Position numbers and translations under genes: made by a program. From CAMLDH01 sp966250375 (GTDB lineage Bacteria > Pseudomonadota > Gammaproteobacteria > Burkholderiales > Burkholderiaceae_D): a stretch of 20,683 nt of DNA. Of this stretch, positions 7,409 through 15,313 are shown in pieces; position 1 is the stretch's first letter; each line of letters begins with the position of its first letter. The notes under the pieces are model-generated. The model saw nothing but the letters and a program-made list of their open reading frames with translations, searched no databases and was not told where the DNA came from. The stretch spans positions 1-20,683 of the forward strand of contig CBINHE010000072.1 in the NCBI GenBank assembly GCA_966250375.1. The letters are read 5' to 3'.

Positions 7409-8221
7409 ATGGTGAAGAAGGCAATGTGTATCGGCATCAACAATTATCCCGGCACCGAAAACGACTTGGCCGGCTGCGTGAATGATGCACAGGATTGGGC
7501 AGCTGCATTACAGGGGCGAGGTTTTTCCGTGCAGGTCATGCTTGACAGCCAGGCGACCAAGGCGAATATGGCAGCCGCTTTGGAGGACATGATCGGGGGC
7601 GCGTTGGAGGGCGATAGCCTGCTCGTCACCTACTCGGGGCACGGCACCTTCGTCCCTGATGCCGAGGGCGACGAGCCGGATGCGCGCGATGAGGCGCTGT
7701 GTCCTTACGATATCGACAAAGGGAACGTGCTCCTTGACGATGAAATCTACGCGCTTTTCCGTCGTCGGCGATCGGGGGTGAAGCTGGTGCTGATCTCGGA
7801 CAGTTGCCACTCTGGGTCAGTGATCCGTTGGGCACCGCCTGATCGAACGAGTGACGCACCTCTACCACGTTTTCTGCCGCCTTCTGCGTGGTTGCCTGAA
7901 GAGGCGCTACCGAAAAGCGCTACAGGCGAGGTGCTCGCCCGCGTTGGTGGCGGAGCGCGTCCCGTGGCCCTTTCTGCTGGAGGCGACCTCCTGATGTCTG
8001 GTTGTCAGGACCAGGAATACAGCTATGACGCCCGCTTCGGCGGCCGGCCCAACGGCGCTTTTACCTACTACGCGCTGAAGACGCTCGGGAGTCTGCCTGC
8101 TGGCGCTACTTATGCCGACTGGCACCAGGCAATCCGTCGCTACCTGCCGGGGGCGAGTTATCCGCAGGCGCCGCAGATATTCGGCGCCAAGTACAGCCGC
8201 AAGTTCAAGGTTCTCGATTAA
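7409..8221 (+). CDS. Caspase-like (peptidase C14, metacaspase-type) protease (270 aa)
   Basis: A stand-alone p20-like caspase domain. The start is the ATG after AAGGAG (7397-7402, six-base spacing). The N-terminal strand KAMCIGINNYPG is followed by the N-D-A helix, catalytic His78 in VTYSGHGTFVPD, and catalytic Cys133 in LVLISDSCHSGSV. The region after Cys carries a Pro-rich insertion (142-170), then LSAGGDLLMSGCQDQEYSYD, which resembles the substrate-pocket and p10-like part of prokaryotic metacaspases, and FGGRPNGAFTYYAL. Such enzymes usually cleave after Arg or Lys and may self-process. No signal peptide or extra domain is visible, so it is probably cytoplasmic. It stands between the exported esterase gene and the giant lipase-CHAT gene, all in one direction. 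A second caspase-fold protease next door suggests a proteolytic cascade, which is inference. Confidence 0.9.
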   Translation: MVKKAMCIGINNYPGTENDLAGCVNDAQDWAAALQGRGFSVQVMLDSQATKANMAAALEDMIGGALEGDSLLVTYSGHGTFVPDAEGDEPDARDEALCPYDIDKGNVLLDDEIYALFRRRRSGVKLVLISDSCHSGSVIRWAPPDRTSDAPLPRFLPPSAWLPEEALPKSATGEVLARVGGGARPVALSAGGDLLMSGCQDQEYSYDARFGGRPNGAFTYYALKTLGSLPAGATYADWHQAIRRYLPGASYPQAPQIFGAKYSRKFKVLD

Positions 8222-8334
8222 TGCGTGACGGCGCCGCCGACTCCCGCTGACCAAAGCTTATTGAGAATGTAGAAGGTGATTGATACGCACTACCTCCATC
8301 CCAATCTTCTCCCTTTCAGGAGGAGGGCGCCAGG

Positions 8335-8430
8335 CTCCCTCCCTTTCAAGGGGAGGGACGGGGATGGGTTACAAGCCACGGCATTAAACCCATCCCCATC
8401 CCAGCCTTCCCCTTGAAGGGGAAGGAGCCT
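8335..8430. repeat. Long imperfect inverted repeat before the CHAT gene
   Basis: The left arm (about 8335-8370: ctccctccctttcaagggg, then a part ending gggatgggtt) and right arm (about 8387-8430: aacccatccccatccc, then ccccttgaaggggaaggag) are imperfect reverse complements around a loop of about 16 bases. Each arm also holds a smaller palindrome, cctttcaaggg or ccccttgaagggg. The 242-bp gap between the caspase-like and CHAT genes consists largely of this element and a partial extra copy (8311-8330). It looks like an interspersed palindromic element; a role in transcript processing or attenuation is possible but not shown. Confidence 0.7.
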
Positions 8431-8450
8431 CTAACGCAGACGCTCAGTAG

Positions 8451-8458
8451 AAGAGGAG
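8451..8458 (+). promoter_or_regulatory. Ribosome-binding site that sets the CHAT gene start
   Basis: AAGAGGAG lies five bases before the GTG at 8464. The longer in-frame TTG start at 8413 lies inside the right arm of the inverted repeat and has no comparable site, so the GTG is preferred. Confidence 0.75.
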
Positions 8459-8463
8459 CCACC

Positions 8464-11400
8464 GTGGTTGACAACGAAAAGATCCGCTTCGTGCTTCCCG
8501 GTGTCGAGAGCATCCCTGCGAAGAGCCTTGCCCATGGGCTCGCGAGTCGCGGTGCTTCGGCCGAAGAACTCGATCTCCTCGCCGGGGTCACTGTGCGCCA
8601 GCACTTCGACCTCTCGGCCCAGCAGCGCGCGGTCGGCGAGAGCGTGACTACGCCGCCGCTTGCCGGGGACGAGGTGATTGCGCTTGAAATGGAGGGCGGC
8701 TTCGTCCTCTACACGTCGGCAGGGCGGTTGGCAGACGACCTGCGGCGCATCGACCCGAAAGCCGAGCTTGATGGGACGATTAGCCTGGAGGCGTTACGCC
8801 GGCAGTCCCCGGCCACGCGCGGGCTGGGTGAGTGGATGGTGCGCGCCTTTTCCGTCCTCGGGGTCGACGAGAAATGGCTGATCGGCAAGGCGGCCGAGAA
8901 AGCGAAGGAATGGGGCGGCGAAGCGCTGGTTCAAGGCGCAAGCTGGGCCGGCACCAAGGCGGTGATGTGGGCGATAGAGGAGCAACTCGAGTGCAAGCCC
9001 GGCAAGCTCTATGCATGGAGCGAGGAGGCAGGCGGCGAGCTGCTCGCTGCTGCCCCGGCAAATATGGACGGTCACCGCGACGATTCGCCGATGCTGGTTT
9101 TCATCCATGGTACCGGGTCGTCGACGCACGGCAGTTTCGGCGAACTCAGGCGTGCCACCGCAGAGATCGAGTGGCTGGCGCTGCGTCAGAAGTTTGGCAA
9201 GCATATTTACGGATTCGAGCACCGTACCTTCTCCGAGAGTCCGATCGAGAACGCCCTGCAGCTTGCCCGGCAGTTGCCGGCCGGCGCGCGACTTATCTTG
9301 GTGACCCATTCGCGCGGTGGCCTTGTGGGCGATCTATTGTGCGCAGCCGGCTACGATGGCCTGATCGATACCGGCTTCATGCGCACCGATCCGCGGCTTG
9401 CGCAGGCGAACGAGGAGGACCGCAAGAATCTCCAGGCGCTCGCTGAAGTGCTTAAAACGAAGCAGTTCGTCATCGAGAGCTATGTCCGCGTCGCCTGCCC
9501 GGCACAGGGGACACTGCTTGCCAGTGCTCACATCGATGCCTTTCTCTCCGGGCTGCTGCACCTGATCGGCATGGTCCCGGGCGTCGCCGGTACCCCCGTC
9601 TATGCGGCAGTCAAGCGCGTACTGCTGCAGATCGCGAAGAACCGTACTGACCCGCGCCTGGTTCCGGGCATCGAGGCAATGCTGCCGGGTTCGCCGCTTG
9701 CGGCATTGATCGGGCGGGCGCAGCCGATGGACGGTGCCCGAATCGCCATCGTTGCGGGTGACATTGAGGGGAGCGGGCTGTTGAAGCGTGCTGGCGTGTT
9801 CCTCACCGACTACCTGCTGTTTGAGGAGGAAAACAACGACCTGGTGGTGGACACGGAATCGATGTTCGGCGGAATCGCTCGCGTTTCCGGCCACTACGTC
9901 TTCGATCAGGGAGAGGACGTAAGCCATTTTCGCTACTTCGCTAACCCCCGCACGCGGCGCGCCCTGCAGGCTTGGATTACAGGGGAGGAGCCTGCAGCAG
10001 TGACGGATTTCAGTCCGATCATGCAAGACAAGCCTCTCACGGTCATGCAGCGCGGGCTGCGCGATGTCACCAGCACATTGCCGGTCGTGGTGTTCCTCCC
10101 GGATGTCATGGGCTCCCACCTGAGTGCGAAGGAAGAACGTATCTGGTTCGACTTCCTGGCGCTGGGACTGGGCAAGCTGACGGAAATTTCCTGGGGGCGC
10201 CCGGAGATTGCTCCCGACGGCGTGTTCGACAGATGCTACGGCGATCTCTGCTTTTACCTGTCCCGCAGCCATGACGTTGTCCCTTTCGGCTACGACTGGC
10301 GCAGTCCGCTCGACCAAACTGCGCTGCTGCTGAAACAGGCCGTCGAACAAGCTCTTGAAAAGACCGAAGACGCGAAGCAGCCGGTACGGCTCATGACACA
10401 CGGCATGGGCGGGCTGGTCGTGCGCGCCATGATCGCGCATCATCGCGCTACCTGGGACAAGCTGGTGGCGCGTGCCGACGGGCACTGGGTGATGCTCGGT
10501 ACGCCCAACAAGGGCTTCCATGCAACCGTTGAGTCTCTGCTAGGCCTGTCAGGCACCATACGCAAACTTGCGATGCTGCACCCACCACTCGGCGTGCAAG
10601 GGGTGGTGGACATTGTGGCGGGCTTCCCCGGCGTCCTGCAACTGTTGCCGCGTCCTGGATTTCGCGACACCGGCGACGCGCGTCACAACTACTATGCGCC
10701 AAGCTTCTGGGCTAACTTCAAGCAGGGCAATGACAGTCTCTGGTACGGCAATAACGTTGGCGCCATTCCTGCCGCAGAGATCCTGGAAACTGTGAAGCAG
10801 GCCTGGTCAACGCTTGATGAGGAGCTGCCCGATCCCGAGCGCATCGTTTACGTGGCGGGCTACGGGTACGAAACGCCGTGCGGAATCGAGCGCGAGGAGG
10901 GCAAGTACCGGCGTCTTCGCATGGTGGGCACCCTGAACGGCGACGGCGCGGTGACGCATGAGTCGGGGCTGCTCGACGTGCTCAAGCGCAACCAGCGGGT
11001 GTGGTTCATGTACGCCGACCACGCCGGACTTGTTTCCACCGAGGAACACTTCCCGGCGCTACTCGAACTGCTCGAGCGCGGCGAGACCTTCAGGCTGCCG
11101 CAGGTCAAGCCCACGGTTCGCGGCGCCGAAGCACTCTTCCGCTACGAGCCCGGGCCGGTGCTCTATCCCACGAACCAGGAACTTGAGGACGCATTGATCG
11201 GCAGGCGGCAGCCGGTACCCCGGCAGGCGAAAGCCAAGCACGTCCTGACGGTACGCTGCCGTGCAATGGACCTGCGCCATGCAGTCCATCCCATCCTGGT
11301 CGGCCACTACGAAGGTGACGCCATCTCCGGCGCGGAGGCGCAGATCGACCGCTATCTTGTGAATAACCGGCTTACTCTGCGCCACCACCTGGATGCTTAC

Positions 11401-14211
11401 GCTGGTCCTGTTGGCACTTTCGCCGTTGTGCTGGACGAGCCAAACGAAACTCAGGCGAATGCAGGCGTACGCCGCGGGGCGATCGTCGTCGGCCTGGGAA
11501 GCTTCGGCGAGCTCAAGGCGGCCAAGCTGGCTGCCGCCGTGCGTCAAGGCGTGCTCCGCTATTTGCTGCAGCTCCATGACCGTAGCCTGAAACGGGATCA
11601 GCCGAAATCGGTCGGCATTACCAGCGTGCTGCTGGGGTACAACTCCACCACGCACATCAGCATCGAGGACTCGGTGGCGATTGTGACTGGCGCTGTAATG
11701 GAGGCCAATCGTGACTTCGCCAACGCCTCCGGTGCGCCGCTGTTTGTCGGTCACATCGAGTTCGTCGAACTGTTCGAGGACGTCGCCATTAGCGCCGCCA
11801 AGGCCGTGCGCGAGATCGGCAGCCGACTCGGAAACGACGCCAAGCGACTTGGCTTCCGCATCGAACCGGCGCAGGTGCTCGATTGCAGCCAAGGGATGCG
11901 GCCCCGTGTCGAGGCAGTGCCCTCTTCATTCGACTACTGGCCACGATTGATCGTCACTGACGAGACCGCAGAGCCGACGGAGGCCGGCCAGCCTGGTCGC
12001 GCACGAATGCTGCGCTATGTCTTCCTGTCGGCGCGCGCCCGCGCGGAAGCGGTGGGGCATCAACGCCAGCCGGGGCTCGTCGAGAGCCTGCTGGACAAGA
12101 GCATTCGCTTCCCGCACTACCAGCCCGAATTAGCCCGCGCACTGTTCCACCTGCTCGTGCCGCACGAGTTCAAGGATACGGCGCGCCAGACAGACAAATT
12201 AGTCTTGGTGGTGGACAAGCTTACGGCAAATCTGCCATGGGAGATGCTGGTCGCCGATGACGAGCCACTCATCAAGACTATCGCGATGGTGCGCCAACTC
12301 ACATCTCGCCGCTTCCGACCTCAGGTGCGCGCGACGCGGCAGCGGTGCGCCTATGTCGTTGGCAACCCGTCGACCATCGGCTATTACAAGGCTTTCCCTC
12401 TGGGTTCGGGGAGGGAGACACTTCCCGACCTGCCCGGCGCTGTCGCCGAGGCCCGTGCCGTCGCCGATCTGATGATTGGCCTGGGCTACCAGGTCGCAGA
12501 GGCGCCGCCGGGCGCGGAAGGGACTGACGTTATTAACCGGCTCTACGAGAAGCCCTACCGAATCCTGCATATCTCAGGCCATGGCGTGTTCGAAGCGGGG
12601 CCAGCCGAGAACCGACGCACAGGCGTTGTATTGTCCAATGGCTTGCTGCTTACCGCCGCCGAGATTGCTGCGCTCGAAGTCGTTCCCGACTTGGTGTTTC
12701 TTAACTGCTGCCACACGGGGCAAATCAATGTCGGGCCCGAAACGGCCTACAACCGACTTGCTTACAGCGTAGCGCAGGAGTTGATCGATAACGGGATACG
12801 CACCGTCATCGTCGCTGGCTGGGCAGTTGACGATAACGCCGCCCGCCATTTCGCCGAGGAGTTCTATAAAAACTTCCTGCGCGAAGGCAGTCCTTTCGGC
12901 AAGTCCGTGTACCAGGCACGCCTATCTACCTACGAGAGCTTCCCGGACTCCAACACTTGGGGTGCTTTCCAAGCCTACGGCGAGCCGAGCTACATCATTG
13001 ACCCTGAGATCATACTGATGCGCGACGAAGACGACTTCCGGCCGGTCGCACCCCAAGAAATCATTGCGCGCATCGAACTGATGCGCAACGAGCTGGCGCA
13101 TAACCGCGCAAGCGGTAAGCGCGGCGATACGCAACTCCACAAGACCATCGAGCGCTTGCTCCGCCGCAGCGCCTCCGCTGCCTGGCTGCAAGCACCGGAG
13201 GTACTCTACCCGCTCGGACGGCTATATGCGGATGCCAAGGACTTCGAGCAGGCTCGCCAATGCTATGAGAGGGCGATTACGCTAGAGGACAAGCGCGGGC
13301 AGGTGCCAATAGTTGCGATCGAGCAGCTCGCGAACATGGAAGTGCGAGCCGGGGTCGAGCGTGCCGAGAAGAACAGGGTGGCCGACGGCGAAGCGCTGAT
13401 CCGGCGCGGCCTCGATCGCTTGTTGGGGCTGACGCGGGTGGCCGGTGGCACGGGCGAGCTGCCGGGCGATCTTATTAATGCCGAACGCTGCAGGCTGATC
13501 GGTAGCGCCTATAAGCGCTTGGCAAAAGTGCTTCCCCAATGGAACGTGCCGAAGGCACCGGTGCAGCCGGCGGGTGCTCGTCAGGCGCTGGAAAAAGCCC
13601 GCGACTGGTACGCTCGCGGTCAAGGCGATACCAAGCGCCCTGGGCTCAACGCCTACAACATGCAGAATCGCATTGTGCTGGACGCGTTGCTGGGGACCGC
13701 CAAGCCGGAGGACGCCAAGCTGGCAATACAGGCAGGTGAGATCGCCGAGTGCCTGTACGAGCAGACCCGTGATTACTTTGATCTGATCATGTCGGCCGAT
13801 GGTGTACTGATCGCCGCGCTGGTTGACGGCGCGTTCGAGAAGCCGACCGAGACCGAAGTGCAGGTGATTGAGGCAAGGATTGTCGAGCGCTATCGGGGTC
13901 TGCGCGAGAAGCTGCCTGAGACTAAGCGTGGGCTCGATTCAGTGATTTCGCAGATACGCTTGCTGGCCCACTTCTACAAGGCACAAGCAGAGGATGAGCG
14001 CGACACTACCACCAAGGTCGCAGAGTGCCTTGAGCGCATCGCGTCGGCGCTGGAGAATGCCCAGGCGCCGCCGGAGCGGAAACCGTCGCAGCCGGAAGAA
14101 CGTCTGGCCGGCGACGAAGCCATGGGCGAGGAGATGGAAGCCTCTATGTCGGCTCGACGGAGAACGAGGGCAGCCTCAAAGCCGGCCGACGGATTTTTTA
14201 GTGAAATGTAA
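8464..14211 (+). CDS. Giant dual alpha/beta-hydrolase - CHAT protease - TPR protein (1915 aa)
   Basis: Domains in order, numbered from the GTG. An N-terminal region (1-200) contains a helical stretch. The first alpha/beta-hydrolase has VFIHGTGSS (around 212) and nucleophile Ser283 in VTHSRGGLVGDLL. An LCAT/lipase-like domain (about 540-890) contains VVVFLPDVMGSHL, the elbow THGMGGLVVR with Gly647 where Ser is expected, an acidic NGDGAVTHE (Asp827) and ADHAGL (His853). A middle domain (about 920-1195) includes GAIVVGLGSFGELKAAKL and TTHISIEDSVAIV. The CHAT caspase-fold protease (about 1217-1510) has His1373 in ISGHGVF and Cys1416 in FLNCCHTGQ. A helical TPR-like C-terminus includes YPLGRLYADAKDFEQARQCY (around 1578). 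CHAT enzymes are caspase-like Cys proteases, often switched on by a sensor. Here the candidate outputs are lipases on the same chain. No signal peptide or membrane segment is seen. The last residues lie where an IS66 remnant begins, so the native C-terminus may be altered. Confidence 0.88.
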   Translation: MVDNEKIRFVLPGVESIPAKSLAHGLASRGASAEELDLLAGVTVRQHFDLSAQQRAVGESVTTPPLAGDEVIALEMEGGFVLYTSAGRLADDLRRIDPKAELDGTISLEALRRQSPATRGLGEWMVRAFSVLGVDEKWLIGKAAEKAKEWGGEALVQGASWAGTKAVMWAIEEQLECKPGKLYAWSEEAGGELLAAAPANMDGHRDDSPMLVFIHGTGSSTHGSFGELRRATAEIEWLALRQKFGKHIYGFEHRTFSESPIENALQLARQLPAGARLILVTHSRGGLVGDLLCAAGYDGLIDTGFMRTDPRLAQANEEDRKNLQALAEVLKTKQFVIESYVRVACPAQGTLLASAHIDAFLSGLLHLIGMVPGVAGTPVYAAVKRVLLQIAKNRTDPRLVPGIEAMLPGSPLAALIGRAQPMDGARIAIVAGDIEGSGLLKRAGVFLTDYLLFEEENNDLVVDTESMFGGIARVSGHYVFDQGEDVSHFRYFANPRTRRALQAWITGEEPAAVTDFSPIMQDKPLTVMQRGLRDVTSTLPVVVFLPDVMGSHLSAKEERIWFDFLALGLGKLTEISWGRPEIAPDGVFDRCYGDLCFYLSRSHDVVPFGYDWRSPLDQTALLLKQAVEQALEKTEDAKQPVRLMTHGMGGLVVRAMIAHHRATWDKLVARADGHWVMLGTPNKGFHATVESLLGLSGTIRKLAMLHPPLGVQGVVDIVAGFPGVLQLLPRPGFRDTGDARHNYYAPSFWANFKQGNDSLWYGNNVGAIPAAEILETVKQAWSTLDEELPDPERIVYVAGYGYETPCGIEREEGKYRRLRMVGTLNGDGAVTHESGLLDVLKRNQRVWFMYADHAGLVSTEEHFPALLELLERGETFRLPQVKPTVRGAEALFRYEPGPVLYPTNQELEDALIGRRQPVPRQAKAKHVLTVRCRAMDLRHAVHPILVGHYEGDAISGAEAQIDRYLVNNRLTLRHHLDAYAGPVGTFAVVLDEPNETQANAGVRRGAIVVGLGSFGELKAAKLAAAVRQGVLRYLLQLHDRSLKRDQPKSVGITSVLLGYNSTTHISIEDSVAIVTGAVMEANRDFANASGAPLFVGHIEFVELFEDVAISAAKAVREIGSRLGNDAKRLGFRIEPAQVLDCSQGMRPRVEAVPSSFDYWPRLIVTDETAEPTEAGQPGRARMLRYVFLSARARAEAVGHQRQPGLVESLLDKSIRFPHYQPELARALFHLLVPHEFKDTARQTDKLVLVVDKLTANLPWEMLVADDEPLIKTIAMVRQLTSRRFRPQVRATRQRCAYVVGNPSTIGYYKAFPLGSGRETLPDLPGAVAEARAVADLMIGLGYQVAEAPPGAEGTDVINRLYEKPYRILHISGHGVFEAGPAENRRTGVVLSNGLLLTAAEIAALEVVPDLVFLNCCHTGQINVGPETAYNRLAYSVAQELIDNGIRTVIVAGWAVDDNAARHFAEEFYKNFLREGSPFGKSVYQARLSTYESFPDSNTWGAFQAYGEPSYIIDPEIILMRDEDDFRPVAPQEIIARIELMRNELAHNRASGKRGDTQLHKTIERLLRRSASAAWLQAPEVLYPLGRLYADAKDFEQARQCYERAITLEDKRGQVPIVAIEQLANMEVRAGVERAEKNRVADGEALIRRGLDRLLGLTRVAGGTGELPGDLINAERCRLIGSAYKRLAKVLPQWNVPKAPVQPAGARQALEKARDWYARGQGDTKRPGLNAYNMQNRIVLDALLGTAKPEDAKLAIQAGEIAECLYEQTRDYFDLIMSADGVLIAALVDGAFEKPTETEVQVIEARIVERYRGLREKLPETKRGLDSVISQIRLLAHFYKAQAEDERDTTTKVAECLERIASALENAQAPPERKPSQPEERLAGDEAMGEEMEASMSARRRTRAASKPADGFFSEM

Positions 14212-14244
14212 TCCTATCTGCCAGGATCACGTCGGCCTTGGGCC

Positions 14245-14933
14245 TACGCTTACCCACACTCGGCGTGTCGATGAACGTCCACAACGCCTGCCGCAGATGC
14301 AGAATGCGTCGGCAGGTGCGCGCTGTCTCGGTGTGGCCGCAGTCGGCGCCACGCTGCAAGGCTGCCTCGATCCGGTCGCGCAAGAACAGCATGTGGCAGG
14401 CAAACATGGTCCGGCTCAAAGTGCCGTCCCGCACCCGGTACCAGAAGGCAAACATGCGTTTCGCGTGTGCCAGCAATTCGTCCCCGATCCGGCCGGGTAT
14501 GCCGCTACGCATCCGAGATGCGCGTGAAGTCGCGCTGCAGATGCGCTCAGCACAGTTGCCGGCGTTGCGCATCGACCCAGGCGTAGGCAGCGTAGCGGTC
14601 CGACACCAGGATGCCGGCAAAGTCGGCGCCCAGCGCTTCGCGCGCCGCTGCCGCGCGCCAGGAATACGCTGACCGCACCGGTCACGATCAGCCACATCCA
14701 CTGCCGGATGCCGCGCTCCTTGTGCCCGGTTTAGTCGGCATGCACCACCGGCGCCTGCTGCACATATTGCAGGAATCGGTATGCAGCCGTTCTTCGAGCG
14801 CCTGGATGCGTTTGGCTTGTTCTTCGATCTGTCGGGCCTGACTGCGCCGCAGCAGCCACAGCGCGTCGATGATCGCTTGCGCTTCTTCCAGGGTATGCGC
14901 CCGCGGCGCGGGTTGCGACAGGTCGATATCCAT
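14245..14933 (-). pseudogene. Degenerate IS66-family transposase remnant
   Basis: Pieces of an IS66 TnpC transposase appear in order on the minus strand but in different frames. An N-terminal helical part includes TLEEAQAIIDALWLLRRSQA (from 14933). A core start reads HAD, stop, TGHKERGIRQWMWLIVTG, so the DE/T catalytic motif is broken by a TAA at the Glu. A segment with SDRYAAYAW follows. The last part contains LLAHAKRMFAFWYRVRDG and TARTCRRILHLRQALWTF. At least two frameshifts, the stop, and an internal deletion of the linker/zinc-finger part make it non-functional. The end of the transposase after TFIDTPSVG is lost at about 14252, next to the CHAT gene's stop codon. Confidence 0.8.
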
Positions 14934-15004
14934 CCCGCTGACAGTCGGAGCGCCCCTCTCAAGTTGCATGCGGTCTGCGCAGACTTGCCGCAGCTTGCCG
15001 ACGA

Positions 15005-15310
15005 TCAGTCCCTTGCCATGCTGGGTTTGACTTCGGAAATGTTCCTGCGGGGTGAACGGTTACCAGATTTCAATAGAGTCCATTTGTGAGCACTGATGGA
15101 ATACAGCGTCAACGCGACCGCCAAACGTTCCACCGTTTCCAGTTGGCGCGACTCGATGCGACACCCTGTTTTCAGAACACGGTGCCAGACTTCAATGGTC
15201 CATCTGCGGGTGCCAATGTACCTGTTCGATCACATCGTCCACGCCAAGTGTCGATACTGTTGTCAACGGTAGCCCCTCGATAGTTCTTGCCGGTGCCGTT
15301 ATTGATGCAG
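15005..15310 (-). pseudogene. IS4-family (Tn5-like) transposase C-terminal remnant
   Basis: The minus strand encodes RTIEGLPLTTVSTLGVDDVI, resembling the 'IEWLLLTT' segment of Tn5-type transposases. After a frameshift at about 15208-15215 it continues as RRWTIEVWHRVLKTGCRIES and RQLETVERLAVALTLYSI, the typical block with the catalytic Glu. It ends at a stop at 15005-15007. The N-terminal two thirds are missing; the remnant begins just past the stop codon of the LRR gene. It lies between that gene and the IS66 remnant, so this stretch is a scrapyard of two unrelated insertion sequences. Confidence 0.75.
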
Positions 15311-15313
15311 GCA

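Noticed and set aside
9334..10521. 395-codon open frame antisense to the CHAT gene
   Set aside because: Typical antisense shadow of a GC-rich gene; the plus-strand frame carries the hydrolase and CHAT motifs.
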